The position numbers were made by a program, and so were the translations under genes. Positions 8,173 to 16,524 of a stretch of DNA of 64,000 bases are shown here, one piece after another. Each line of letters starts with the position of its first letter. The first letter of the stretch is position 1. The stretch comes from Glycocaulis sp051859565 (GTDB taxonomy: Bacteria > Pseudomonadota > Alphaproteobacteria > Caulobacterales > Maricaulaceae), in assembly GCF_051859565.1 (NCBI RefSeq), contig NZ_JBHYFK010000001.1, positions 434,001-498,000 of the forward strand, written 5' to 3'. Under the pieces are notes generated by a model, which worked only from the letters and a program-made list of their open reading frames with translations, ran no database searches and was not told where the DNA came from.

Positions 8173-9594
8173 TCACTCCTGTGCCAGCCGCTCGGCCCAA
8201 AGCGCGCATTGTTCGCGTACGCGTACCGGCGCGGTGCCGCCATAGCTGGTCCGGCTTTCCATCGATGCCCGGGCAGTGAGCACGTTGAAAACCGCCTCGT
8301 CAACGCGCGGCTCGATGGCCTGGAAGACCTCAAGCGGCAGTTCGGACAGTGAAACACCGCGCGCCTCGGCTTCTTTCACCACACTGCCTGCAATGTGGTG
8401 GGCATCGCGGAAGGGCAGGCCCAGCTCGCGCACCACATAGTCGGCCAGATCGGTCGCATCCGAATAGGCCTCGCCTGCCGCCTCTTCCATTGCCTCGCGG
8501 TTGAAAGACAGGTCTGCGGCCATGCCGGTCATCGCCGCGATGGCCAGTTCCAGATCATCAAAGGCGGTGAAAACCAGCGCCTTGTCTTCCTGCAAATCCT
8601 TGGAATAGGCGAGCGGCAGGCCCTTGCACACGATGATGAGGCCCTGCAGCGCGCCGGAAATCCGCCCCGGCTTGGCGCGTACCAGCTCGGCCGCATCGGG
8701 ATTGCGTTTTTGCGGCATGATGGACGAGCCTGTTGAGAAGGCGTCGGTGAGCTTTGCAAAGCCGAAACGGCGCGAGGTCCACAGCACAATCTCCTCGGCA
8801 AAACGGGAGAGATTGACCGCAGCAATCGTGGCCGCGCTCAAGGCTTCCAGTGCGAAATCGCGCGAGGACACGGCATCAAGCGAATTGGCCATGGGCCGGT
8901 CAAATCCCAGCGTCTTTGCCGTCATATCCCGGTCGATGGGGAAGGCCGTGCCAGCCAGCGCCGCTGCGCCAAGCGGGCTTTCATTGAGACGCGCGCGGGC
9001 ATCGGCAAACCGGCCGATATCGCGCTCGGCTGCTTCCACCCAGCACAGCAGGTGATGACCAAGGCTGACCGGCTGGGCGGTCTGCAGATGGGTAAAGCCC
9101 GGCGCCACCCAGTCAGCATGGGCCGCCGCCTGTGCCACCAGTGCGCGCTGATAGGCGCGAAGCCCTTCCTCCATGCGCGCGCAGGTCTCGCGCAGCCAGA
9201 GACGGAAATCGGTCGCCACCTGATCGTTGCGCGAGCGTGCAGTGTGCAGCCGGCCCGCAGGCGCGCCGATACGCTCCTTCAGTGCGGCTTCAATATTCAT
9301 ATGCACGTCTTCGAGCGCCGCCGACCATGTGAAGTTTCCAGCGCGCATGTCGGCGCGGATGGCTTCCAGCCCGGCGGAGATGTCGCGGGCGTCCTCACTT
9401 GAAATTATCCCGCATGCGGCCAACATCGCGGCGTGGGCCAGGCTCCCGTCAATATCCTGCTCTGCAAGGCGCTGATCGACATCCACCGACGCGTTGATGG
9501 CTTGCAGTATGGCCGACGGACCGCCAGAGAAGCGCCCGCCCCACATATCGGTGCCAGATCCGGGCCGGTTGCTGGGGGTATCAGACGTGCTCAT
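8173..9594 (-). CDS. argH: Argininosuccinate lyase
   Basis: ArgH cleaves argininosuccinate to arginine and fumarate, the last step of arginine synthesis. The 473-residue protein carries the fumarase/aspartase signature GSSIMPQKRNPD (289-300), HTARSRNDQ (117-125) and FTHLQ (167-171). The ATG at 9594 is preferred to a TTG six bases upstream. It is divergent from tlpA with 30 bases between, as often seen in alphaproteobacteria. Confidence 0.96.
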   Translation of the reverse strand: MSTSDTPSNRPGSGTDMWGGRFSGGPSAILQAINASVDVDQRLAEQDIDGSLAHAAMLAACGIISSEDARDISAGLEAIRADMRAGNFTWSAALEDVHMNIEAALKERIGAPAGRLHTARSRNDQVATDFRLWLRETCARMEEGLRAYQRALVAQAAAHADWVAPGFTHLQTAQPVSLGHHLLCWVEAAERDIGRFADARARLNESPLGAAALAGTAFPIDRDMTAKTLGFDRPMANSLDAVSSRDFALEALSAATIAAVNLSRFAEEIVLWTSRRFGFAKLTDAFSTGSSIMPQKRNPDAAELVRAKPGRISGALQGLIIVCKGLPLAYSKDLQEDKALVFTAFDDLELAIAAMTGMAADLSFNREAMEEAAGEAYSDATDLADYVVRELGLPFRDAHHIAGSVVKEAEARGVSLSELPLEVFQAIEPRVDEAVFNVLTARASMESRTSYGGTAPVRVREQCALWAERLAQE

Positions 9595-9624
9595 GGGCAA
9601 AACGGACCTTCTGGAAGGAAAATC

Positions 9625-10233
9625 ATGATTGAACGTATGGCGGCTTTTCTCAAAGCCCGGGGCCTTGCTAGCGCGATTATCGCAGCGGCGATACTCGGCA
9701 TTGCCGGGGTTCTATACGTGATTTCCACCGCGCTTGTCAGTTCCACGCCCGGCCCGCTGGACAGCTATGCGCGCGGCGCGATGAGCAGCTTCATCTCGGT
9801 AAGCGAGCCGCCGCCCCAGCCACTGGGGCGCATCATTACAGGCGAGGGCGAGGAAATCACGCTGGCAGACCGGCGCGGCAAGCTGGTGCTGGTCAATTTC
9901 TGGGCCACCTGGTGCGCGCCTTGCGTGGTCGAAATGCCCGAGCTGGACGCGCTGCAGGCAAGGCTCGGCTCTGATGATTTCGAGGTCATGGCGATCTCCA
10001 TGGACCGCACCATGGATGAGGCCCGCCGGTTCTATGAGGAAAACGCTCTGGAGCATCTGGCGCTCTATCACGATCCCGCGCTTCGCCTTGCCATGGCAGC
10101 AGGCTCACGCGGCTTGCCCACCACCATTCTCTATGACCGTCATGGCGGCGAGATTGGCCGTCTGACAGGCGAAGCGGCCTGGGCGAGCGAGGACGCCGTA
10201 GCCCTCATTGAGGCGGCGCTGGAGCGGTATTAG
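9625..10233 (+). CDS. TlpA-family thiol:disulfide interchange protein
   Basis: This is a membrane-anchored periplasmic thioredoxin-fold protein of 202 residues. It has an N-terminal helix (14-36), a linker, and a TlpA/ResA-type domain with FWATWCAPC, where CAPC at 97-100 is the redox motif. Such proteins reduce apocytochrome c or the cytochrome oxidase copper site. The ATG at 9625 follows the strong ribosome site GGAAGGAA. In related genomes a tlpA-like gene commonly lies divergent to argH. Confidence 0.88.
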   Translation: MIERMAAFLKARGLASAIIAAAILGIAGVLYVISTALVSSTPGPLDSYARGAMSSFISVSEPPPQPLGRIITGEGEEITLADRRGKLVLVNFWATWCAPCVVEMPELDALQARLGSDDFEVMAISMDRTMDEARRFYEENALEHLALYHDPALRLAMAAGSRGLPTTILYDRHGGEIGRLTGEAAWASEDAVALIEAALERY

Positions 10234-10244
10234 GGCCCTCATAT

Positions 10245-10331
10245 CGTCATCCCCGCGCAGGCGGGGATCCAGAGATCACAGGGCAAAGGCGTTGAATGTG
10301 GCTCCGGGTTCCCGCCTGCGCGGGAACGACG
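10245..10331. repeat. Paired REP-like inverted repeats
   Basis: Two related palindromes lie between tlpA and the next gene: CCCCGCGCAGGCGGGG at 10251-10266 and TTCCCGCCTGCGCGGGAA at 10309-10326. Each is a hairpin with the core CCCGC-(N)-GCGGG. The copies face each other and share flanks (CGTCAT/GGATCC and GGGTT/CGACG), as in dispersed REP/BIME-type repeats of proteobacterial intergenic regions. They may also attenuate read-through between the convergent genes. Confidence 0.75.
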
Positions 10332-10365
10332 AAAGAGAAGCAGCAATGATGGAGGGATAGCGCCC

Positions 10366-10881
10366 CTACTTGTCCTTCTTGGCCTGAGCCTTCTTGATCT
10401 GCTGGCTTACCCGGCCAACCTCGCGCGGATCGGTGATCTGCTCGTTCTTCTTGTTCGGCTTCGCCTTCATGCCTTTGTCCGCGGTCTTGCTGGACGGGCG
10501 CTTGGGCGCAGCTGCGGCAGATTTCAGCTCCATGGCGCGCTTCATGCCCGACGCGGTCGAGTTGCGCGCCGAAAGCTGTTCGCGGCGGGTCTGCTCGGAA
10601 TTGAGGCGTTTCAGCGCCTGCGCGAGAACCGCCATTTTCTGCTTCGTGCCGGCATTGTCACCAGCCGCTTTTGCGCCCTGCGGCTTGGCTTTGCCGCGCA
10701 TTTCCCGGCGCTGGCGCTGACCGATTTCGCGCGCCCGGTCGCGGCGCTCACGGATCAGCTTGATGGTGCTGGACAATTCCTTGTCATCAAGACTGCTGAT
10801 GTCGGGATGGTGGGATTTTTCCACCAGCGCGGTTTCGTCCTTGTCGAGAAAGCGGGCTTCGTCCTTGCGGCTGATCGCCAT
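10366..10881 (-). CDS. Conserved basic hypothetical protein
   Basis: This is a 171-residue, very Lys/Arg-rich protein with no signal peptide or membrane segment. An N-terminal helical part contains RERRDRAREIGQRQRREMRG (about 47-66). A low-complexity Ala/Lys/Ser stretch and a basic tail (QIKKAQAKKDK) follow. The ATG at 10881 follows a good ribosome site AAAGGAGT. Similar short basic proteins with an RDRARE...RRQRREMRGKA segment are conserved hypotheticals in alphaproteobacteria as I recall them. Nucleic-acid binding is plausible from charge only. Confidence 0.7.
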   Translation of the reverse strand: MAISRKDEARFLDKDETALVEKSHHPDISSLDDKELSSTIKLIRERRDRAREIGQRQRREMRGKAKPQGAKAAGDNAGTKQKMAVLAQALKRLNSEQTRREQLSARNSTASGMKRAMELKSAAAAPKRPSSKTADKGMKAKPNKKNEQITDPREVGRVSQQIKKAQAKKDK

Positions 10882-11072
10882 GAGCGCACTCCTTTGATGT
10901 TCTGGATATCCAGTATGGAGCCGATAACGCTCAAAAGGCAAAGGAAGCTGCAAAGAGCACTGTAATTTGAACAGTCTGGCCGCGCGCCGTGCCGCCTTGC
11001 CAATCGGTAAGTTGTCAGATCAGCCCGCAGCCTGCTTTTCTGATGGCCAGGATGTTCTTGGGGGAAAGCGAT

Positions 11073-11570
11073 ATGCGCATTATCACAGCCGCGCTGGCAG
11101 GTCTTGCGGCACTGACGGCCACATCCCATGCACAGGAAACGCCTGGAGAGGCACTTGAAGCGCTTTATGAGGCGATTTCGGGTCCGGTTGGCGAGGCGCG
11201 GGACTGGGAGCACTTCCGCTCGCTCTTCCTGCCCGGCGCGCAGATGAGCGTGGTGGTCACTGCGCCCGATGGAACCGAGCGTGTCGTGATCCTCACGCTT
11301 GATGATTATATCGAACGCAATGGCTCCCGCCTTGCCGAGATCGGCTTTACCGAAACCGAAACCCGGCGCGAGACTTATCTTTATGGCGGCATGGCCACCA
11401 TATTGTCGGCCTATGAGGCGATCCGGGCCGACACCGGCGAAACAATTGCTGTGGGCGTAAATAGCCTCACCATTTTGAACGATGAAGGCACGTGGAAAAT
11501 AGCCTCTATCGCCTGGCGCGCTGCCGATGAGGCATGGCCGGTAGAGCGGGCGTTTGAGGCGGCGGAGTAG
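11073..11570 (+). CDS. Secreted NTF2-like (SnoaL-type) protein
   Basis: The 165-residue protein starts with a clear signal peptide (MRIITAALAGLAALTATSHA, cleavage near residue 20). The mature part has the pattern of a cone-shaped NTF2-like domain: an N-terminal helix (ALEALYEAIS), FRSLFLPGAQMSV, and a C-terminal strand with DEGTWKIASIAWR. No catalytic function can be assigned. The start is fixed by a GGGGGAAAG ribosome site just upstream. Confidence 0.72.
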   Translation: MRIITAALAGLAALTATSHAQETPGEALEALYEAISGPVGEARDWEHFRSLFLPGAQMSVVVTAPDGTERVVILTLDDYIERNGSRLAEIGFTETETRRETYLYGGMATILSAYEAIRADTGETIAVGVNSLTILNDEGTWKIASIAWRAADEAWPVERAFEAAE

Positions 11571-11574
11571 GCGC

Positions 11575-11609
11575 AAAAAAAGCCCCGGAGCGCGCTCCGG
11601 GGCTTCTTC
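11575..11609. terminator. Bidirectional intrinsic terminator
   Basis: A perfect 12+12 palindrome occupies 11581-11604 (AGCCCCGGAGCG and its complement). An A run precedes it (11575-11581), which reads as a T run on the minus strand, and TCTTC follows. It sits between the convergent NTF2-like and etfA genes. It is a strong terminator for etfBA and a weaker one for the plus-strand gene. Confidence 0.85.
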
Positions 11610-11638
11610 ACTACGGAAATGGCAGAGCCTAGTAGCCC

Positions 11639-12583
11639 CTAGTAGCCGATCTTGGCCAGCTCTTCTTCAAACTCCGGCACGGCCTTGAACAGGTCCGCGA
11701 CGAGGCCGTAATCGGCCACGGAGAAGATCGGGGCTTCCTCATCCTTGTTAATCGCGACGATCACCTTGGAATCCTTCATGCCCGCCAGGTGCTGGATCGC
11801 GCCGGAAATGCCAACTGCGATGTAAAGCTGCGGGGCGACGACCTTGCCGGTCTGGCCGACCTGATAGTCGTTCGGCACAAAGCCCGCATCGACCGCAGCG
11901 CGGCTGGCGCCAACGGCGGCGCCCAGCTTGTCGGCGACCTTTTCCAGGATGGCAAAGTTCTCGCCATTGCCCATGCCGCGCCCGCCGGAGATGACGATCT
12001 TGGCAGCGCCCAGCTCCGGGCGGTCGGACTTGGAAAGCTCTTCGGAGACAAAGGCGGATTTGGCGGCCGCGTCGGGAGCGGACACCGTCTCCACGCTGGC
12101 AGAGCCGCCATCGCCGGCCTTTTCAAACGTGGTCGGGCGCACGGTGATGACTTTCACCTTGTCGTTCGACTTCACCGTCATCAGCGCGTTGCCGGCATAG
12201 ATCGGACGGATGAACGTGTCCGCGCTTTCAACCGATGTAATGTCGGAGATGAGCATGACATCAAGCTTGGCAGCAACACGGGGCATGAAGTTTTTGCCCA
12301 CGGTCGAGGCCGGGGCGACGATCGCGCCATAACCATCAGCAATCGAAAGGACGAGGCTTTCCAGAGCTTCGGCCATTTTGTGGCCCAGCGCGTCGGATTC
12401 TGCCAGCATCACCTTGGCAACGCCGTCCACCTTGGCGGCTTCATCAGCAACGCTTTTTGCGCCCTGACCGGCCACCAGAATGTGGATGTCCCCGCCGCCG
12501 ATTTTCTTCGCCGCCGTCACGGCTGCGCGCGTGGCTTCGTTGAGCGATTTGTTGTCGTGTTCAGCAATAACGAGCGTGGCCAT
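11639..12583 (-). CDS. etfA: Electron transfer flavoprotein, alpha subunit
   Basis: EtfA binds FAD and with EtfB carries electrons from acyl-CoA and other dehydrogenases to ETF:ubiquinone oxidoreductase. The 314-residue protein shows the C-terminal FAD-binding region: SGGRGMGNGENF, VGQTGKVVAPQLYIAVGISG and AIQHLAGMKDSKVIVAINKD. It starts two bases after the etfB stop, so the pair is one operon. Confidence 0.96.
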   Translation of the reverse strand: MATLVIAEHDNKSLNEATRAAVTAAKKIGGGDIHILVAGQGAKSVADEAAKVDGVAKVMLAESDALGHKMAEALESLVLSIADGYGAIVAPASTVGKNFMPRVAAKLDVMLISDITSVESADTFIRPIYAGNALMTVKSNDKVKVITVRPTTFEKAGDGGSASVETVSAPDAAAKSAFVSEELSKSDRPELGAAKIVISGGRGMGNGENFAILEKVADKLGAAVGASRAAVDAGFVPNDYQVGQTGKVVAPQLYIAVGISGAIQHLAGMKDSKVIVAINKDEEAPIFSVADYGLVADLFKAVPEFEEELAKIGY

Positions 12584-12585
12584 GA

Positions 12586-13335
12586 TTACAGCACTCCTGC
12601 TTCGTTCTTGAGTTTGTAGATAAGGTCGGCCACTGATTCGACCTTGATACCGCCCTGGCGTTTGGGCGGCTCGGAGACCTTCACCACCGACAGGCGCGGG
12701 GTCAGGTCAACGCCGTAGTCTTCGGGCGTTTTCGCATCGATCGGCTTGCGCTTGGCCTTCATGATGTTGGGCAGCGAGGCATAGCGCGGCTCGTTGAGGC
12801 GCAGATCGGTGGTCACGATCGCGGGAAGGCCGAAGGACACTGTCTGCAGGCCGCCATCGATCTCGCGGGTGACTTTGAGCGTGTCTCCGTCTTTCTCCAC
12901 CTTGGAGGCAAACGTGCCTTGCGGCCAGCCGAGCAGCGCGGCCAGCATCTGGCCGGTCGCATTGGCATCATCATCAATGGCCTGCTTGCCGAGAATGATG
13001 AGTTGCGGGCTTTCCTCACCGGCGATTTTGGCCAGGATTTTCGCGACTGCCAGCGGCTCGACTGTGGCGTCCGTGGTCACGTGGATGCCCCGGTCGGCGC
13101 CCATGGCAAGCGCCGTGCGGATGGTTTCCTGCGCGCCAGCCGGGCCGATGGAGACCACAACGATCTCTTCAGCCAGCCCCTTTTCCTTCATGCGGATCGC
13201 CTCTTCGACGGCAATCTCGCAAAATGGGTTCATGGACATTTTGACGTTGGCGAGGTCGACGCCGCTCTGGTCGGGTTTCACCCGGACCTTCACGTTATAG
13301 TCGACCACCCGCTTGACGGGGACGAGGATTTTCAT
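12586..13335 (-). CDS. etfB: Electron transfer flavoprotein, beta subunit
   Basis: EtfB is the AMP-binding subunit of ETF. It has 249 residues from the ATG at 13335. Family features are MKILVPVKRVVDYNVKVRVK at the N-terminus, MNPFCEIAVEEAIRMKE, the region around LGKQAIDDDANATGQMLA, and the C-terminal arm that embraces EtfA. The open frame extends upstream, but MKILVPVKR is the universal start. Confidence 0.96.
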   Translation of the reverse strand: MKILVPVKRVVDYNVKVRVKPDQSGVDLANVKMSMNPFCEIAVEEAIRMKEKGLAEEIVVVSIGPAGAQETIRTALAMGADRGIHVTTDATVEPLAVAKILAKIAGEESPQLIILGKQAIDDDANATGQMLAALLGWPQGTFASKVEKDGDTLKVTREIDGGLQTVSFGLPAIVTTDLRLNEPRYASLPNIMKAKRKPIDAKTPEDYGVDLTPRLSVVKVSEPPKRQGGIKVESVADLIYKLKNEAGVL

Positions 13336-13525
13336 CGGCCGCTCCGGTTGTCTCTGGTTGCGATTGATATGAACGGAAAAGACAGCGCCACGCTGATCCT
13401 TGCCGCCCATGGTGCAGGGCAAAATAGGCGCGGAAACTGCCTTCGCCCACGCGTCGTGTCAACGCAGGTGCAAAAACTGTCGTGGGGAGTGGCAGGGGAC
13501 GCCTGCCGGGGCAGGGGCAAAAACG

Positions 13526-13562
13526 AAACCCCGGAAGCGCGCCATATGCGCTTCCGGGGTTT
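13526..13562 (-). terminator. Intrinsic terminator of yceI
   Basis: Fifteen-base arms (13526-13540 and 13548-13562) around a seven-base loop contain CCCCGGAAGCGC and its complement. On the minus strand the hairpin is followed by TTTCGTTTTTG. It lies 67 bases past the yceI stop and upstream of etfB, so yceI and etfBA are probably separate transcripts. Confidence 0.8.
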
Positions 13563-13628
13563 GCATGAACCCGTCAGGTCCTGAATTTCCGACTCGCTGA
13601 GACGGTCGGCAGATCGGTAAGCGGTGGT

Positions 13629-14231
13629 CTATTCGTCGGCGACGCTGAGCTCGGTCTCGATCGACAATTCGATCTCGTCAGACACGAACGGGGCTGCATA
13701 GCCCAGGCCCCATTCGGAGCGGACAATCGTCCCGGACGCTGAGAAACCGGCTGTCTGCCGCTCGTTCATCGGGTGCGGACCGGAAAAGTTCAGCGTGACG
13801 TTCAGCGATACAGGACGGGTTTCACCCAGCAGGGTCAGGTCGCCGGTCATGACGCCGGTCTGGCCATCTTCTGTTTCAAAGCTCGTGCCGACAAAGCGGG
13901 CGGTCGGATACTCGGCGGTGTTGAACAGATCGCTATGCTCCAGATGGGCTTCGAAATCGCCCTGATTGGCACCGACCCAGAAACCATCGGAGAGGTTGAA
14001 CGTCACGTCCACGGTGGAGTTTTCCGGCTCTTCCAGGTCGAGCAACAGCACGCCTTCATAGTCGGTGAAGTAGATGGACTGGCGCGACATGCCCAGATGG
14101 TCCCAGGTCGCGCGGATGGCGGTGTGGGTGCGGTCAAACTCGTAGGCGACCGGCTCGGCAAAGGCGGTAGCGCCCATCATCGGCGCGGTGAGGAAGGCCG
14201 CCAGCGAGGCAGCAGCAAATACGGTTTTCAT
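13629..14231 (-). CDS. YceI family periplasmic lipid-binding protein
   Basis: This is a secreted YceI-like protein of 200 residues with a signal peptide ending near AFA-EP (about residue 25). The mature domain has the lipocalin-like YceI pattern: YEFDRTHTAIRATWDHLGMS, FNLSDGFWVGANQGDFEAHL and a C-terminal strand set. Family members bind polyisoprenoids or amphiphiles in the periplasm; the ligand here is unknown. An intrinsic terminator follows. Confidence 0.9.
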   Translation of the reverse strand: MKTVFAAASLAAFLTAPMMGATAFAEPVAYEFDRTHTAIRATWDHLGMSRQSIYFTDYEGVLLLDLEEPENSTVDVTFNLSDGFWVGANQGDFEAHLEHSDLFNTAEYPTARFVGTSFETEDGQTGVMTGDLTLLGETRPVSLNVTLNFSGPHPMNERQTAGFSASGTIVRSEWGLGYAAPFVSDEIELSIETELSVADE

Positions 14232-14360
14232 CAGGCCTGTCTCCGGTTGTTGAACCTTGGCGTGCGGCCACACGCCGCAGGACCAGACATAGGGAGCAGG
14301 CAGGGGCAATTTCCAGTGCGGGGAATGAAATACCGCGTTGCCGTGATGGAAATAGCGCGG

Positions 14361-14933
14361 CTACCGCGTCTTGCCGGGTATCCAGAGCACGTCGGCGCGG
14401 CCTTCATCATTGGCGATGCGCGCGGCCACGAACAGGAAGTCCGACAGGCGATTGAGATAGATGATAACGGCCTCGCTGACCGGCTCGCCTAGGTCTTTCA
14501 GCTCCACGGCCCTGCGTTCCGCGCGTCGGGCTATGGTGCGGGCGAGATGCAGGCGGGCTGCGGCTTCCGAGCCACCCGGCAGGATGAAGCTCTCCAGCGG
14601 TGAGAGCTTCGCGTTGAACGTATCAATGTCCGTTTCAAGCCGGGTGGCCTGTTGCGGCGTAACGCGCAAGGGCTCCCATTCGAGCTTTTGCCCCCTGTCC
14701 GGCACGCACAGATCGGCGCCGAGATCGAACAGCTCGTTCTGTATGCGCAATAGCGTGTCTTTCAGCGCGCCGTCCTCCAGCGCCGCTATGGCCAGCCCTA
14801 TCGATGCATTGGCCTCATCGACCGTGCCATAGGCCTCCACGCGCGGATCGTGCTTTGCCGCCTCGCTCATATCGCCGAGCCGGGTCGTGCCCTTGTCGCC
14901 GGTGCGGGTGTAAATTTTTGTCAGGCGGACCAT
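14361..14933 (-). CDS. PduO-type cob(I)yrinic acid a,c-diamide adenosyltransferase
   Basis: This enzyme transfers the adenosyl group of ATP to cob(I)alamin to make coenzyme B12. The 190-residue, all-helical protein has the ATP motif TGDKGTT (11-17), the conserved RTIARRAER (132-140) and NRLSDFLFVAAR near the C-terminus. The ATG at 14933 follows AAGGAAA and is preferred to a TTG six bases upstream. In many alphaproteobacteria this gene sits between a HIG1-like gene and etfBA; here a serine hydrolase and yceI interrupt that order. No cobalamin riboswitch is visible upstream. Confidence 0.92.
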   Translation of the reverse strand: MVRLTKIYTRTGDKGTTRLGDMSEAAKHDPRVEAYGTVDEANASIGLAIAALEDGALKDTLLRIQNELFDLGADLCVPDRGQKLEWEPLRVTPQQATRLETDIDTFNAKLSPLESFILPGGSEAAARLHLARTIARRAERRAVELKDLGEPVSEAVIIYLNRLSDFLFVAARIANDEGRADVLWIPGKTR

Positions 14934-15033
14934 GGACAAGTTTCCTTTACATTTTTTAAGCTGACCCAGACTGGCCCGCGTGGCATGAGGATTTCAACTC
15001 ACAACGGCGTAGCGTTACGCGAAAGGCTTCACC

Positions 15034-16104
15034 ATGCTTACTCTCATTGCCGCAGCCCTTGCACTGGCACTGGCCTGGCCAGGCGTTGACGAGGCCGCAG
15101 AGGCTCTGCTGGACGATTCCGGTGCACCGGGCGCCGTGGTGGCGCTTCTCGATGATGACGGCGGTCATATCGGTGTTGCCGGGACGCGCATTCACCGGCG
15201 GGACGCGCCGGTGGAGGCGGACGATCTCTGGCATATGGGCTCCAACACCAAGGCGATGACGGCCACGCTTGTGGCCCGCCTCGTCGAACAGGGCGTGGTA
15301 CGCTGGGAGATGACGGTTGGCGAAGTGCTCGGCAGTCTCGATCTCGATATTCATGACGATCTGGCCGGAGCTGACTTTGCAGCCCTGCTGATGCACCGCT
15401 CCGGCCTGGCCGCCAATGCCGGTCCGATTACGGCGATCCGGCTCGGCGGAACCGATTCCAGCCGCGATGCGGCGGCAGACCGCCTGATTTACGCGCGCGC
15501 GGTACTCGGCTCCACCGGCGGGCCAGCGGGAGAGTTTCTCTATTCGAATGCCGGATACGTCATTGCTGCGCTGATGCTCGAACAGCTGACGGGTGAAACC
15601 TATGAAACGCTTATGGAGCGCGAGGTGTTCGGCCCGCTTCGCATGGGCAGTGCGGGCTGGGGGCCTCCCGGCATTCGCGATGCGGCCGACCAGCCGCGCG
15701 GTCATCGCCCGGGACTGTTCGGGTTTTCGGCTATTGAGCCGGGTGCCAGCGCCGATAACCCGCCAGCCCTGAATCCCGCAGGGCGCGCCCATATGACGAT
15801 GGCGGACCTGCTGCGTTTTCTCGACATTCACCGGCGCGGCGCAGCGGGCGAGGAGACGGGTTATCTGTCAGTGGAGAGCTTTGAGCGCCTGCATCGGCCG
15901 GAGGGCAATTACGCGATGGGGTGGGGCGTGCGCGAGGACGGCACGCTCAGCCATTCCGGCTCAAACACGATGTGGCTGGTGACCATGCGGATCGACGCTT
16001 CGCGCGGAGTGGCCGCGGCGGCGGGTGTCAATGACGGACGGCTGGATACTGTGGCCGGGCCTGTCGGCGCCGCGCTCAATACCGTGATGGCAGAACCGGA
16101 CTAA
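15034..16104 (+). CDS. Serine hydrolase, beta-lactamase/PBP4* type
   Basis: This is a class C beta-lactamase-fold serine hydrolase of 356 residues. It has a short N-terminal hydrophobic segment (export likely) and the three active-site motifs: SxxK as SNTK (70-73), YxN as YSN (170-172) and HSG (307-309) in place of KTG. Such proteins act as esterases or peptidases, and no substrate can be named. Its 3' end overlaps the convergent HIG1-like gene by four bases. It stands on the opposite strand inside the otherwise familiar HIG1-PduO-etfBA neighbourhood. Confidence 0.88.
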   Translation: MLTLIAAALALALAWPGVDEAAEALLDDSGAPGAVVALLDDDGGHIGVAGTRIHRRDAPVEADDLWHMGSNTKAMTATLVARLVEQGVVRWEMTVGEVLGSLDLDIHDDLAGADFAALLMHRSGLAANAGPITAIRLGGTDSSRDAAADRLIYARAVLGSTGGPAGEFLYSNAGYVIAALMLEQLTGETYETLMEREVFGPLRMGSAGWGPPGIRDAADQPRGHRPGLFGFSAIEPGASADNPPALNPAGRAHMTMADLLRFLDIHRRGAAGEETGYLSVESFERLHRPEGNYAMGWGVREDGTLSHSGSNTMWLVTMRIDASRGVAAAAGVNDGRLDTVAGPVGAALNTVMAEPD

Positions 16105-16307
16105 CCGCCAAACGCACCCTTCGCCCAGAAGCCTGCGACGATGACCAGCACCGCGAGAAACTGGAACAGGACGCGCGCGCGCATCAGCTTGTTTGACCAG
16201 GACCGGCCAAAATCACCGCCGCGCACAAGCGAGTAGATGCCCGCGCACAGGATGACGAAAACCACGCCCATCAGAACATAGAGGAGTATGTCGAGAAATC
16301 CGCTCAT
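16101..16307 (-). CDS. Twin-transmembrane HIG1-like protein
   Basis: This is a 68-residue inner-membrane protein with two helices (about 4-24 and 44-64) joined by a short polar loop containing VRGGDFGRSWSNKLMRARVL. That layout and the R/N/K-M-R loop match the bacterial HIG1-domain proteins. Mitochondrial relatives associate with cytochrome oxidase supercomplexes; the bacterial role is unproven. The ATG at 16307 is used because the upstream extension is not hydrophobic. Confidence 0.78.
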   Translation of the reverse strand: MSGFLDILLYVLMGVVFVILCAGIYSLVRGGDFGRSWSNKLMRARVLFQFLAVLVIVAGFWAKGAFGG

Positions 16308-16459
16308 CCCGCATAGATAGAGCGCAAATCGGCAATCCTCAATCGCGTGCTGCAACTTGCCAGTGAGGCAATTGCGCGCGGCCCGATTGCACGGCCCGCG
16401 TGCGAATTGCTTGCAGTCGCAGCATAAAGCTGCTCATCTAAAGAAACTTACCACGCGCT

Positions 16460-16482
16460 CAGTGAACCGGCCCGGTGAACTG
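16460..16482. promoter_or_regulatory. Candidate TetR operator palindrome
   Basis: A 23-base near-perfect palindrome reads CAGTGAACCGG-C-CCGGTGAACTG; 9 of 11 base pairs match around the centre at 16471. It lies 42 bases upstream of the TetR-family start codon. Autoregulation by the TetR protein is inferred from symmetry and position only. Confidence 0.5.
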
Positions 16483-16524
16483 GCGCTTTTGTTTATTTGC
16501 AACAGGCAGTTTCAGGCTGGCGCT

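Noticed and set aside
14934..15033. Possible cobalamin riboswitch upstream of the PduO gene
   Set aside because: The gap is only 100 bases and shows no B12-box-like element; just a short hairpin GCGTA-GCGT-TACGC before the serine hydrolase.
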